DNA of 64,000 nt. It comes from Gnetum montanum. Its lineage: Eukaryota; Streptophyta; Gnetopsida; Gnetales; Gnetaceae. Shown here one piece after another: positions 24,566 to 37,700 of the stretch. The position numbers and the translations under genes are program-made. The notes below the pieces were generated by a model that saw nothing but the letters and a program-made list of their open reading frames with translations, was not told where the DNA came from and did not search any database. Where the stretch lies: assembly GCA_015680685.1 (NCBI GenBank), contig MNCI01010504.1:319235-383234 (forward strand), given 5' to 3'. Numbering within the stretch: position 1 is the first letter of the stretch; every line of letters begins with the position of its first letter.

Positions 24566-25057
24566 TGTTGAGTATCTTGTAGTGTAGAAATTATGTTCTT
24601 CTACCTTGAATAATTTTTTAAAATTTATTTGGATTAGTAAATTTTTTAATTATTAAATTTTTTTTTGGTTATGTAAGTTTTTTTAAAAAATAATTTTTTT
24701 GGTAGTTTGTGGTCAGTTATGATCAGTTTAACTCAATCATCTGGAGTTTGTTTTATCTTTCCTTATATAAGAAGTTAGAAGAATTACCTTATTATGCTAA
24801 GATCCTATTATAATGATTTTTCTAATATAATGAAAGAAGTTAGCAGTTCTCATATTTTTCAAGTTTTTTCCAATTTTAATTTTTTACAATGAATTTTTCA
24901 ATGATTTGATTTTCACAATTTAATTTCTCAATTTATTAGTTATTTCATAGTACAATTTACATAATCTCACAAGAATTCACAATGTCACAAGAATTTCTCA
25001 ATTTTAACTAGAAAGCTTTCATTCATTCTCATCCTATCTATTGTCTTTATTCTAACA
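24566..25057 (+). repeat. 3' LTR of the Copia element
   Basis: It directly follows a polypurine tract (AAGGAGGGAA, 24556-24565), starts TGTTGAGTA and ends TCTAACA. At 492 bp the length is typical for a plant Copia LTR. A TATA box (CCTTATATAAGAAG) lies near 24762. The 5' LTR is absent because the element is truncated. Confidence 0.78.
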
Positions 25058-25900
25058 ATAATTTCATTGACAAAGCTTGGGTGAGGCTAAACGAGATCTA
25101 CCAAATAGAAACTCTAGAGAGTTATATTTGGAAATACTAAAACATCATCATAAAAATCCCAAAAATCATTGAATATACCAAGTATAGAATATTTCTCAAT
25201 GGCCTTAAACTACAGGTCCAACATGAGCTCAAAACCCACAAAATCATAGGATTCAGGGAGGTCATCCTAGTTGCTACCACTTTGTCTAATTATAAGATGG
25301 GAAAGAAGGATAAGGATGCAGTGGAGCAACTACTCGAGAGCATAAAAGAAAGTAATAAAGCTTAAATAGGTGATGGATAAGTGCATTCAACTTGATCTAG
25401 AGGTTATTATGTTGAGCTAGCCCCAAGTAAATAAAACTCATCTTGGGGGCATGGGAAACCTCAAGCTTCCTAAGAATAGTAGGGGTTATGGAATAAACGA
25501 TTGCATTTTGAGGGGGAGAAATCCAAACCTAAAATGCTACATCTATAGTAAAAGGCATTATGCTTGATAGTGCTCTCAAAACCTTCAAATGAGAAGTACT
25601 AATAATAGACTAGATGAGAATTGTAGGTTGAATGCAGTTGAGCATAAACCTTATGACCTATCGATGATCTCCAATGGGGATGAACACAAGCAAGATATGG
25701 AAGTTTTGAACTTCTTCTAATAGGTCCATGAGTGCCTAGCCACCTTAGCATAAGGTGGTGGATCTCATAATTAGTTAGGGTAGTGAATGATAAGAGGGGC
25801 AAAGCATGGTTTTCCTCGTACAATTACCTCCTTTAGATTCTAGATAGAAAGAGAAGTAAAAAAGAAAAAAGAAAAACAGGTGTGTGCACATGTAGAAGTG
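25058..25900 (+). pseudogene. Ty3/gypsy gag fragment of a second lineage
   Basis: The frame reads KAWVRLNEIYQIETLESYIW, KYQNIIIKIPKIIEYTKYRI, FLNGLKLQVQHELKTHKI and KKDKDAVEQLLESIKESNKA, with few stops. It matches the capsid of gypsy Gag proteins (Y..F..L....Q..L). KLKCYICSKRHYA..CSQN (about 25535-25575) is a shrunken CCHC zinc knuckle. The N-terminus is missing at the junction with the Copia LTR. The sequence does not match the Athila/Tat gag of the neighbours. Confidence 0.68.
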
Positions 25901-25944
25901 GTAAAGTGAATATTCTTCATGAAAATCTTGGCTAGGTGGTATAT

Positions 25945-26330
25945 GTGGTTAATTGCATCTTTGAGTAGGAAGCATCAAGTTCTATGGTGTCTTTGAGTTG
26001 GAAGCACATGATTTTGGCTACATCTTAAGTAAGAAGCATAGTGTTGAGAAGGCATATTTGAGTAGGAAGCATTGGATTTGATAAGGCATATTTAAGTAGA
26101 AAGTGCTCAATATTTATCTACATCTTTAAGTGGGAGGTGTAGTGGTGAGAGGGCATCTTCAAGTAGAATGTGTTGGATTTAAGAAGGTGTCTTCAAATAG
26201 GAAGCACTCGATTACACTATGTCTTCAATCAGGAAGCATAGGATTGTGACTACATCTTCAAGTAGGAAGCATAGTGTTGAGAAAGAATCTTTGAGAAGGA
26301 AGCACTAGATTTGGATAAAGGAATGAATAC
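25945..26330 (+). repeat. Minisatellite, ~33-36 bp unit, about ten degenerate copies
   Basis: Units of the form (A)CATCTTTGAGTAGGAAGCA followed by a variable ATAGTGTTGAGAAGG or CTAGATTTG tail repeat from about 25950 to 26312. Spacing alternates slightly, and two alternating tail types suggest a higher-order pair. It sits just after the gypsy gag fragment. Confidence 0.82.
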
Positions 26331-27080
26331 CTTTAAATTACTATGCCTCTATATCACTATAAGTCTAGGAAAGGTTTGCATGTGAAACAAATCTCGCTCT
26401 AGGTAGAAAGGTTAGTACAATTTAAGTGAAAAAGAGCAAGCATTTTCTTCCTTAACTTAGATTGTATGGGTATCTTTAAACCTTGGTTGGATGTCAAGTT
26501 GAGTTTAATACTTGTGCTTTATGATGGATGACCCTAGCCATTGAACCTTCTTATCTACAATTTTCACATGGGTTTTGGGTAGTTCAATACCCTTGATATC
26601 CATGATGTTCTCCATGTTTCAAGGTATGTATAGACAAAGACTTAAGCTTAGAGGATGCCACTTATTTTAAGTAGGTGAGAGTGTAGGAAAATATGCAGTG
26701 TTTGTCGATCAAAGTTGCATCTCTTCAAAATAGGGATCACTTGGCTTTGGTTCTTGGGTCATCACCCTTCTTTTCAAGAGTGGGGCTTAGGGCTAGATAC
26801 ATTAGAGTAGGAATGTGTTTTAGCTCTTATAGGAGGACAATGTCTCTTGTGGATGTGTATGCTTCTTGTAGTCATGCTTGTGTGTATGTTGTGTTGGTCA
26901 TGTCACTTATATGATTTCATGTGGTATACTTGATACACTCATAACCCATACAATAATAGGTGATTTATGCTTATGATGTGCATGAAGGTGTTATGAATGT
27001 TATAGCATAGTCCATCTTGGGTCTACTCTAGGTCATCTAGCTAGTCTTAGACTTAAGGGCAGTATTAAACGGTGCTTCAC
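26331..27080. other. Unassigned, possibly the 3' part of the gypsy fragment
   Basis: No protein motif is recognised. A run reading GGTGAGAGTGTAGGAAAATATG (around 26672-26693) could be a polypurine tract next to an LTR, but no matching second LTR is visible. Confidence 0.3.
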
Positions 27081-27084
27081 CAAA

Positions 27085-27460
27085 GTAGTATGGATACAAT
27101 TCCAATCAAGTATTGGAATGCCATTAGAAACCTTTGCTAAAGTTTACATTATCTTAGAATTAAAAGTGGAAGATGGATTTAACTCTTCTAAGAAGAGTTC
27201 ACCTATAGGTTGTGTAGGTTAGGAGTTGTTGAAAATGACTGCATGTGTTTTCTTATGTTGAGACTACTTATTTGAGATAACAATTAATATTATAGGGAAA
27301 AAAGTGCATGGTTTATTTTTTTTGACCCATGGTTGCTTGATCAATTTATAAAATATTTTTATTTTTCATGAAAATGTAATCCCATCCATAGCATCATAAG
27401 TTTAGTTTCAATATTTATTCTATAGAGGTTAAACTTTCCCTAAATGCAGAATAATTATTT
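27085..27460. repeat. Dispersed relative of the 7610-8475 tandem unit
   Basis: ATTCCAATCAAGTATTGGAAT (in two parts) and TTGATCAATTTATAAAATAT, then TTTTTCATGAAAATGTAATC, match the corresponding segments of both tandem units at 7610-8475, in the same orientation and with an extra ~190 bp between the blocks. It is probably a shared LTR downstream half. Confidence 0.5.
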
Positions 27461-28490
27461 ATTCATACAATGTTGTAATTTTTTGCAAAGCCATCATATG
27501 AAAAATGATGCATGGATAACTGATGAAGCATATGTTTCATAGTCATCATCATTTATGATGATCTTCAATGATAGCAAGACACTCATTTCAGATCTTTTGG
27601 CTGGTCAAGAAAAACTACTATTTCTAGTTGTCCCTTCCACACTAAATACTATTTTTTGGATTTGAAAAAAACCCTCAAAGGGCCCAATCACATAACCAAA
27701 AAACCTCCATCATCAAAGAAACATTTAAAAATAAATAATTATAGCCTCTAAGAGCACACTAGTAGCTTTGGTACATTCTACTATAGTCCATAGATACCTT
27801 GCAATAGGTATGCCTGCATTTGTAAAACAAGACCTGGAAAAAGAAAAAAACAAGTTAAAAGACATTATACCTTCAAAGAAGAAAACTTTCTATGATAATC
27901 TAAGGTGCAGCTAGTAACTCATCATGGAAGAGAAACATAATAGAGGCTTGTGGGTGGGTGCTTTTTGCATTAGTTGAATTGAATCATGTGATTTCTTGAT
28001 GTTCTCTTATGATCCTTCTATTTATTTATTTATTTGTGGTTTTTGAAAGCAAATCATGGGAAGCACCATTATCATCATCCTAAGCTTGATTCTTCTACTA
28101 CTCTTCATGCTCCTATGGGTTAATTGTCCACTATTACAACTCCTCATCTTCTTGTTTCTTGGGCACTACTACAACAACACACACAATAGCAACAACAATA
28201 CCAAATATAAGTATGTTCTTGCACTCAAAACCTACCAACATTAGCATTATCATCATTTTTTGTCTTAGATCCTAGCTCTATTTTTTTGACTCTTCCTAAA
28301 ATACATTTCTATAATCTTTGTTCACACATTTCCCTATTTACAACAATGACATTTAAGTATTATAATGTGTTGAAAGTAAAAGATTTATTTGTCTGTCATT
28401 ATGCTTATTTGTCCTTGCTCTATTTAGCTTCATATTTGTGCTTTTTCACATAGCTAGCATAGACCTATCTACAAATATAATTTTTTTTAG
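27461..28490. other. Unassigned AT-rich sequence
   Basis: No supportable gene. A short Leu-rich open frame at 28056-28244 has no family resemblance. The T-run at about 28482-28489 may be the poly(A) end of the minus-strand LINE to its right. Confidence 0.35.
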
Positions 28491-28699
28491 AAATGTTTAG
28501 GATTATTATTAAAAATGAAATATTTACAAATGGGAAGCGATGACACCTAGCCACCACAAACCCACATGTTTACATTGCAACAACTATCATTGCAGGTGGC
28601 ATCCTAAGTAGAAACAAATCCAAAATCCCAAAATTAAAGAAACCAAAGACCAAGATGCCATCCACACATCATACTGATTACACGTCTCACTCCTAGAGC

Positions 28700-30440
28700 A
28701 TGCAATGCAAGAAACAAGCCATTTACATAAAACAAAAAGATCACAATGGCAATGGCCCAACTCAAAAGGTTGTGCCTAGAGTAAAACATGATCAAGGCCC
28801 CCAACTTGATCCCCTAGTGTTTCACCCCCAATCCCTTCTTTCTACAACCTCCTACTCTATGGTCTCCTCAATCTCCTTGTCCACCTGCATGTTCATTTTC
28901 TCCCCCAGCCATGGACCATCTTGCCTTAATAGTTGCATATTTAGCACCTATCTTTGATGGTTCTATTGGGAGAGCTCTTGCCATTTTTCCCTATGTTGTG
29001 TTGCCAAATTGATTACCCTTTGAAGGGCACCTTCAGCCTAGCCCTCTTGACAGAACTATGTCTCCTCCTTCTAGGCCTAGTGCCCCACCACCCTGCACAC
29101 CTATCTATCCTCTTATGACCTCATCTCGACTAGTTTCACCCACCCCTACTAGGGTGTTGAGGAAAGCACAGTTACACCCTCCTCCTTTGGCGATCTTGAT
29201 CTAGATGCGTTGACCTATCATCCATCCTAGAATCATTGCTGATGGTAGAATAGAAAGATCATCAAACATGCCACTATTGAGGCCTCCATCGCATGCTACC
29301 ATAGAGCCAAGATAAGCCTTGCATGTTATCTCAATTGTCATTTGTGCAAGGAACATAGGAGGAACCATGTAATGTTGACCCTCAATCACTCTCTAAGGTA
29401 GTGCATGGTGAAATGTACACCAAGAAGCTTCAACATGGTGCTGGACTACACAAGGAACATGTCAACAAGGGTCACTACCTTCTACCATTGCAATGATAGT
29501 GCCATCCAGGGGACAAGGCTGTTGGACATTTTCAGTGTCAAGCCATTGAAAAACTGATGTGCATACTTGTAGTTATGTAGGATTGGTTGGAGTATCATCC
29601 TATCTACTAGGATGCCTAGTGCCTCAGCCACTGTCCCCTCCATTAGCATGATTTTCCTACCTTGAATTATTGTTTCCTCCCTAAGCCACTACTCAAAAAA
29701 GTGTCATTTGCTAGATCTGTTACTCCATCAATTTGGGATAGCAAGTCCTCTTATTTGGCCCATTGTATCAATGCCCACACTTCTTTGTTGGCTTTGAAGT
29801 CCACCATCACTAGCCATTGATAATGCAAGAGCCCCATAGAGAGTGTTGCTTCTTCCCATAGCTTCAACCCATGAGTGACAACAATTGATGGTGGCAGTCA
29901 CCATTACCACTTAAAAATTAGATGATTTCTGTGTTTCTAGGCCATCCACAACACCATTGTTTTCTTTTTATCTTCATCCAAACATGTACGTAGTCAGAGC
30001 CCCATGACCTACCATGTGTCAAGCATGTAGGTGCATTGGAAAATAAAATGAGGAATCATTTTTGTATTCACCATGCAGAAGGGGCACTGAGGGTTGATTT
30101 CCAAGCCTCTCTCTTGTAGGAGCCCTGTAACTAGTAACTCCTTGTTTACCACGAACCAAAGGAAAGCCTTGACTTTCTCAACCAACCAATCCTAATAGAT
30201 AATTTTCCATCTAGGGTTTAGTGAAAAGTAATGTCTGTTAACCTCCTTTAAGGCCATGCCTAGAAAATTAGAGAGCCTCATCTAAGTGGCATGCTTGTAC
30301 AACACTTTCCAAAGTTGCAATCCTCCTAAGCTAGCCTCCCAAAACTGATATTTCCCATGGATGATGTCGACCCATTAGGTAAGGCTCCCCTCTGACACCT
30401 GCATTTTATTAACAAGCTATTGCATCCCTCACATAATCTT
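28700..30440 (-). pseudogene. LINE 3 C-terminal region with zf-RVT-type motif
   Basis: Downstream of the thumb, the frame reads PRWKIIY.DWLVEKVKAFLW and then NPQCPFCMVNTKMIPHFIFQ-C (CPFC at 30075-30086), the C..C....E...H.(L/F)..C motif of the zinc-binding RT-associated domain of plant L1 elements. Beyond about 29900 the frame (LANDTF, MILGWMIGQ and similar) has no motif that I can name. It may be a tether or untranslated sequence. Confidence 0.65.
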
Positions 30441-30443
30441 AGT

Positions 30444-31700
30444 TTAAAAATTTAAAAGACCAATGCCTCCTACATTGTTTATCTTTGTATTGTTTGCCCA
30501 ACATACCACATGTAATTTATCTCCTCCCTTGCCTCCCAACCAAACAAAGCACCTTATAATTTGATCTTTCTTTTGTATATCCCCCTCTAGTGAACATGTC
30601 ATAGAATCTGTAAATCTCACCATTGCCACCAGAATCAATGATCTGAGGATTAGCTTACCTTTGCTTACCAGAAAGAGATTCATATAATGCCTAGTCTTTG
30701 CTTCTAATTTGTTAATTAGCACATTCCATGTTGGCCTCCTATGACAATCAAAGATTGGCATCCCTAGGTAGAAGTCCTACCCCATCTCAGGCAAGATGTC
30801 CAAAACCTAGCATATTCAGGCTTTCACTTGTATATCCGTGTTGAGTAGGTGTAGCATGGACTTTGCTTTATTGATTGCAAGACTCAGTTCTACCTCCATC
30901 TGCTTTAGCACTCATTGAAGGGTGATTACCTGTGGGACAGTTGCATGTGCAAAGATAATCATGTCATTGGCATAGTGCTCTATGAGGTAATGCACCCCAA
31001 CCATTGACACACCTTGGAGATCCTTTGTCTTTTAGTACTCTTGTAGTAAATCCATTATCATAATAAAGAGTAGGAAGGATAGGGGGTCTCCTTGACATAG
31101 GCCATGCCCAGGAGAGTGAAAACCCTAGAAACACCCCCTAATGTCAAACAAGGACCAACCTAATGACTAAATTTACATGCATAGATGCACAAAATCCCAA
31201 GCAAAGTCCTTCCTCAACATTATTTCTTTCAGCACCATCCAATTGATGGTATCATATGCTTTGGTGATGTCTAGTTTTGCACAATGCCTAGGGAACCCAA
31301 ATGTTCAAAATGAGTGTAGCACTTCTTGCATTAGAAGTACCTTCCCCTATAGGAAGCAATCCTTTACAAAACTTACTTGGTTCTACCTGACTAGCTAAGG
31401 CATGAGCAACACCAACCATTGCACCAACATCTTTGTAAATAGTCTAAGTAGAGTGTTGCAGATCCCTATAGGCCAAAGTGTGTAGGAGACAATGGTGTTG
31501 GAATCTTGGGATTTAAAACGATGCATGAGCAGTTCATTTCATTTCTCACCTCCCACCAATGGAGCATGTTATTGAAAGTGTTTGGAAGATTTACATCCAT
31601 GAGGTCCATATGCAGATGAAGAACTCTATTAGCCACACATCAAGGCTAGGTGCCTTGTTTATCTTCATCATGTTCATTACAATGACCAACTCCTACATCA
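30444..31700 (-). pseudogene. LINE 3 reverse transcriptase
   Basis: Minus-strand frames give QVSFVKDCFL (QA.FV.GR motif), AKLDITKAYDTINW (31238-31282; D of motif A), GLCQGDPLSFLLFIMIMDLL (about 31050-31100), HYANDMIIFAHA (30950-30980, YADD read as YAND through one G-to-A change), LSLAINKAKSMLH and FYLGMPIF. A 105-codon open run (30761-30444) then carries WNVLINKLEAKTRHY, SKGKLILRS and VGGIGLLNF, the thumb motifs W...K......G R..L and K..GGLG. This is the best-preserved LINE RT in the window, with only a few stops per 100 codons. Confidence 0.85.
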
Positions 31701-33884
31701 TGAACTTGCAAAGCAAGGCTAGGCTACCTGTTGGTCCCAACACTTGCTGTATGTGCACCAACACTAGAATAATGTTCTTTCTTTGCCAAATATTCCCCTC
31801 CACTAGAGCACTTTCTATCTATAAATATAATAAGTTCAAGCTAGGAATGCAATATGAAATGGAACAAAAGGACTTTGTTAAGCATTGGAAATTTTCATAG
31901 TGCTTTTTATCATGCTTGCCATCTTATTTGTTCTAATCTTGGGTTTAGCACCTTTGTGCCAAGGGTTTAGTTCCATCTATTTAGAAGCTTTTCTACCTTT
32001 ATTTTCATTTTTTAGAGAGGTATAGAAGTTTAATATGGGTAAAACAAAGGTAGGAAAAACAAAGGAAAGTATCTTATGCTCTTTATAACTATTCTACCTT
32101 GTTTTAGTGATAGGTTATCGCCAAACTAAAATAATAAAAAACAACCCCAATGGCCTTGTCAGAACAAAGACGTTTTTTCCAAAAAAAATGTTTGTTTGAG
32201 TTAAGAATCTTAAAATAATCAGATGTAACAATGATGGATGGATTCCATGGAAAACCTGCATGTAATTTATTTAAAGTAAGAGTATGACCTCCATAAATGT
32301 GAAACCATGTGGTTATTATGTTTTTTTTCTTGCACCGTGCTAAGCTTTCAACCACATTTTAGGTGCATGTTTTCCATGATATTCAATGGTTGCACAAAAT
32401 GTGATAAGAGAAAACTAGAAAAAATTGATAACAATGTCCAATATGGTGTATTATTTTGAATATATTGGGTTCCATAAGTTGCATCCATTTAGCCAAGTTA
32501 TGGGAGGCCTTCATGAAAAGGAGTCTCAGAGTTTGAACAACCGCTATAAACTTTTTGTCAAAAAATTTCATTAAAATCCGAGCTAGATGATCACTACATT
32601 CTAAATTCTTGTAACAGGTATTTCACAAAGCTACCATCATCATTCAAAGCTTCCCTATCTCAACTTCATTGAGAGAGTTCTATTTGAAGGCCAACTAATT
32701 TTAGCTTTATTCTTTGCAAATAAACTAAAGAGAAAGTTCTACAAAAACATGGATACCATAGAAATAATACACACCAAGCTTCCCTTAGCATCTTAGGTGA
32801 AATGCCCTTGGAATAAAAAATATATATCCAAAGTTAACAAGATGTTGTTGCTATTAGGAAACCTGCAGTGTAGATCAATATACATGAATTTATCATTTAT
32901 TTGCTATATGAGGCTATATACTGAATTAACTCAAATACCATTTCTAGTTAATACATCCATAATCTATATTGTCTTTTTTTGGGTACAATCATAAATTAAG
33001 TTTCCAATACACTAGAATTTGATTTGTGTTTTACTATATCATCTTTATTGTTCCAACCATGCAAATAATACGACATTTCCTCCAATAATGGAAAAGATAC
33101 ATTACTCACGGTCTATTCATTGATAAGAATTTCAAAAGATAGATGACATATCTATATGCATGATAGCATGGAAAAATGTGGATCTTAAACTCATTTACAA
33201 ATAGTGCATTTTCTTCAAAACTTTACATAGAATAACAAGAACCTTTCTACTTTATCCCATGTATATTATTTAATACAATTTTTAATCAACATTGCTCATA
33301 GTGGAAAAACTCCAAACCCTTCAATAGTATTTACATGAAGATAATGATATCTATATTAGTATTATTAATGGCTAAAGGTGTAAGTATGAAAGTGTTAACA
33401 ATAGTTATCTAGTTCATTCATGAATGTTGCATCTACATATCAAACCCTTGACCACATAACTAGAAACAATATTACATTTTCTTGTATTCTTTAAATTTAT
33501 CTATCTTATTTTATCTATTCCATACACAAATACTACATTTAGATCAAAGCCAATTCTACTTAACCAATAGTAGTACTGTTTCTGGTGTATTGCTCCCATA
33601 GTCTCCATGTATTTCACACTTTCTTTTGAATCCTTGGATGCCCAGAGCACAAAAATGATACAAAAATATTCTTAGAACATCTCTTTTAATTGCTATTTGA
33701 GTTCCAATGCTTGTGTGTGAGATTTAGCTTTTTTTTTTTCAGTTATCTGTTTAAGTTTTTAAGTTTTAGGTTATGTTAGTTTATGGTTTTGAGGATGACA
33801 AAAAATATCTCAAGCTATTTTCTACCCATCTGATGGCTTTTCTTTCACAATGTTTTTATTAGTAGTTTCATTTTTTTGTTTAGG

Positions 33885-34090
33885 GTGCATAAAGATTACC
33901 ACAGTTGTATTTTAAAAATATTTAGCAAAATAAATGCTCTACCAAGCCAATAGAAAATGAGCTTTTGGAGGATAAGATATCTATCTTTTTGAGTGCATAA
34001 TGAGGACCACTGTTGTATTTAGGAAATGTTCAATGAAATTAACATACTCTACAAAGTGACTAACAAATGGGGTTTTACGAGAGATAACTT
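33885..34090. repeat. Tandem duplication, ~108-bp unit
   Basis: GTGCATAAAGATTACCACAG TTGTATTTT at 33885 recurs at 33993 as GTGCATAATGAGGACCACTG TTGTATTTA, and the match continues through the CTCTACCAAG/CTCTACAAAG block and the GGAGGATAAG/GAGAGATAAC ends. Confidence 0.7.
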
Positions 34091-34470
34091 TTGTGTACAA
34101 AGTTAAATGTATGAAGATAGAGCATCTAATTTGAATCTATTATCAAAGAACTTCAAAGTTAAATATTGTTATCCTCAGTGTTGTCTTTGAGACATCAAAT
34201 ACATGTGAACTTCACTAGGCTATAGGTTTGAGATATTCTTAGCTTTTCAAGAGGCTAACTCTCTAACATTTTTCTAACCTATAGTCATAGTTCCATAAAA
34301 TGCTTTTTAAGACTTCACACTCCTATCTTTTTCTAAAGGTTACACCACAATGTAAGTTCTTATGCAGTCTAAATGAGGGCTGGAAAAAAGGTTTAAAATT
34401 TTTAAACCCTTGTATCTAGAAATTGGTACTTTTTAAAGATGCCTATATTTTACAAATGTAACATAGGGTT

Positions 34471-34770
34471 GGTTTTAAGATTTCTTTTATTGTTATTGCC
34501 ATTGTATTTTAATCATATGTTTTCAAATTCAATGTGTTATATCTTATTCAAACTACATAATGAGAAAATTGAGATAATTTTTTTATTTTAAGATGCTTTC
34601 ACCTTTAGAAGTATTTAAAATTTTGTTCTAATTATTTTCTTGGTTTTAAGATTGGTTTTATTGTTGTTGTTCCTACAATCTAATCATATGCTTTAAAAAT
34701 CTATGTATCGTTACTCATTCGAACTAAACAATAAGAAATAGAGATAAATTTTCACCTTTGCCTTATTGGA
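34471..34770. repeat. Tandem duplication, ~171-bp unit
   Basis: GGTTTTAAGATTTCTTTTAT TGTTATTG at 34471 recurs from 34642 as GGTTTTAAGATTGGTTTTAT TGTTGTTG. TAATCATATG(T/C)TTT and AC(T/A)CATTC(A/G)AACTA blocks are in step. Confidence 0.65.
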
Positions 34771-37700
34771 TGTTTAGTAACTTTTTGAATTTTCTTTTAA
34801 TCTTATGGGCTCAACTTTATTTTCTTGCTTTTGTTTTTTCCTTTTATGTATTTTCTTTTGCTTTGTAAGATAATCTATAGAAATAACCGTATAATGAACT
34901 TCCTTTTACAGACATCCTTGGCCATCAATTTCCAACCCTACTTGTAATATTGTTGAGAAAATGATTCAGAAATCAAAGCACACATCAAATTATTTCTTGC
35001 AGAAATAAAGCCATCCGTAGGAATAAATGAAGAGAACTTTTTGCTTGGGCTGTTAGTTGCCATTGGCTGGACTTTAGTTCAAATTTTTTCATAAATACAA
35101 GATGGCTGGGGTATGGAGGTTTTTGTTTTTTGTGTATTTTATTTGTTGTTTTTGTTGGTTGGGTCTTTGCATGTGGCTGATTTTTTATGTTTTTTAAGGC
35201 CACTATGTTTTATTACTGGAATGTTGGGAGTGGAGCGGTGGTTTAGTAAGCCAAGTAGCCTTTTTATTCCCAAATCATTAGAAGGCAATTTAGTTATTTT
35301 TTGGAAACAGTAAGCATAATACTTTTCTTAGAAAAGAGGTTTCGAAGTTTTTGTTGTCTAAAAGTATATTTGGAAGCTCAAAGTAGTGATGAGATAAATA
35401 GATTTTAATTATGAAATTATCTATTCATACCAAGATTATGTTAGTCAAAAAAATGCCATATGTTTATATATTATAGTTAAATATGCATTTATTCACAAAT
35501 TTTATTCTACATCCAATGTAGTGTAGACTTGTTTTGTTTTATTTGAATTGTACACATCACTTGTTTTAAATTTTTTTTTTCTAATTTCAAGATATTTTCT
35601 TACTCTTCAAAAATTAAAAAGTGGAAGGAAAAAGATGTTATCATTATCTTGAAGAAAGGAGATGAAATAATAGCTAATAGTGTTGAATTATAAATACATG
35701 AGAGAGGACAAGAGGTTGAAAATTAGCAAAAGTAATGAAGGTAAAAACGAAATTATTTCTTCAAATAATGATTAAAAGTTTGTGTAAATTGTGCTATGTT
35801 TCACAAGTCATCACATTTTTTGTATAGTATCAACTATATTGACAAACCAAGTAATGTTGATTTAGATAATTTATTAGTAATCTACACTATAATCAACACA
35901 TTATGTTTGAGTGATGATTTACTTAAAACCAAAATTTAATTGTATTTTTATTATATTTAATCTCTCTCTTTAAACATGATGTGTAAGCATGCTGCCAATG
36001 TCTATATTTGAAATCTACAACGTGACTTGGTTTTAGAGGATGAAGAAATGTTTGAAATTAGGATTTTCTAGTGAAGACTCTATTTACTATACATGAGAAG
36101 GTTACCATATTGTATAAGAAATATTAGTATTATTGCATCTTTAACTAGAACATTGTGTTAATTTTTACTATCATTTTTAGGGCAACAAAAATATTTTGAT
36201 CCAAATGTACCAAATGTCAAGTATCTGTTGCTTAAGATGTGAATGATGAGACAGATGATCAAAATGAAATTGTAAGTAATTTTATTTTTATTTTAAATAT
36301 ACTAGGTGTATTCAGAATGTAGATTTAGTTAACGGTTAGGCATTTACAAATGATGAAATCCTATTGTTTCTCTTTACAATATCACTTTTTAGCTTAAACA
36401 AATTAAATGACTAAACTATATTCATAGATTGTATTACATGTTATTTCATGGAAATGTTTAAATATTTAAATTTTATTTTTTTATTTTTCATATTTGTAGC
36501 AAAAAATTATTTGTTCATTCTTTCTTTATTATCATTTTATTAGTGTTTATTTTAGATAAAAGAATTCAAAGCTAATACATGGTGTTATTTTATATTTTAA
36601 AACTTAAATTGTTGTGACTTTAGCCATGATAGAATACAAGATAGGACATAAGTGCTCTACATTACAATCATGACTCACATTTAAATTTTAAATAAGATAA
36701 TATTAATTTTGAAAAATAAAATTTATTATAATAATTAAGTTTGCTTTCTCTTTTAAAAAATCATACTAAAATAGGATGAAAACAAAAATATAAGAATCCT
36801 AAATTACACACTTTACTAAAATTTATGATAGCTTAAAGTTCTAAAGCATTGAATTGTAACTTCACTAAGAGTTAGATATGAAATCAAAAATCTAAACCTA
36901 TAAATCTAAATATTGTGTTTTTTTAAGTCTACTTGTAACAACATGTTCCTAAATTTTAGAGATGCACATGTAGTGAAATATCTTTTGAATCATAAATCTT
37001 CTACCTCTTTTACGAATCAAATTCTTTTGATGGGTCAAGAACAGTTAAGATTAGAAATGTTTGGTTAGCAAATTGTAGGGCAATGAATGAGCCTAATAGC
37101 ATGAAGTGACATGAATCGCATCCTCCCATTGTATTAAACCTACAACAATCACATCCTCTCATGAATGAAATTGTATTAATTTGGTATATTATTTTCAATC
37201 AATTTTTTTTGTTACTTGTGAGTTTGTTAGTGATAGAGCATATTCTTTTAGTAAAGAAGATTTATAAAATTTTAATTTTGATTATGCATTTGATTTTAAT
37301 GGATATAAAGGTTGAGATAACCCTTTAAGAAATAGGAATAGAGCTTTTGAGTATTACCCAAAATCATTCTACATTTTCCCTCCAAAGCACAAACATTATT
37401 CAACAGAATACTAAAAAAAATGAAGGACATCACTTTATTATGTAGACATGTAAATTATAACAAAGTAGAAGAAATAGAAAGAGAAAAAATAACAAGAAAG
37501 AAGAAATTCATGTAATTACTAATTTGCAAGTTTGGATCAATAATCATAATAGTGAATTGAAAGAATTCCTATGATTTCATTAACATAGGACATTGCAATC
37601 AATTCATCAATCAAGGAGTGATAAAGCCTCTTTTCACCTTGAGGAGTCTCCAAGTTGCAAGTACTAATATTGGCAATGATGATGGTAGCCTTGACTAGAG

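Larger units (their letters stand above)
28491..31850 (-). mobile_element. L1-like LINE 3, 5'-truncated, minus strand
   Basis: RT, thumb and a C-terminal zinc-binding region read in order from right to left. No endonuclease or ORF1 is found to the right (above 31900), which fits the usual 5' truncation of LINEs. The region is richer in G and C than its neighbours, so it may be a younger or less decayed insertion. The left end is taken near the T-run at 28482-28489. Confidence 0.72.

Noticed and set aside
25945-26330. CRISPR-like array
   Set aside because: Units are contiguous, degenerate tandem repeats without regular unique spacers, in an evident plant nuclear context.
28056-28244. A Leu-rich 62-codon frame as a small membrane peptide
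   Set aside because: Simple Leu/Ile/Asn composition with no relatives in the window and no supporting signals.
34985-35313. Overlapping open frames on both strands around 35.0-35.3 kb as a small gene
   Set aside because: Low-complexity Phe/Leu/Val-rich translation, no start context or motif, and both strands are open by composition.
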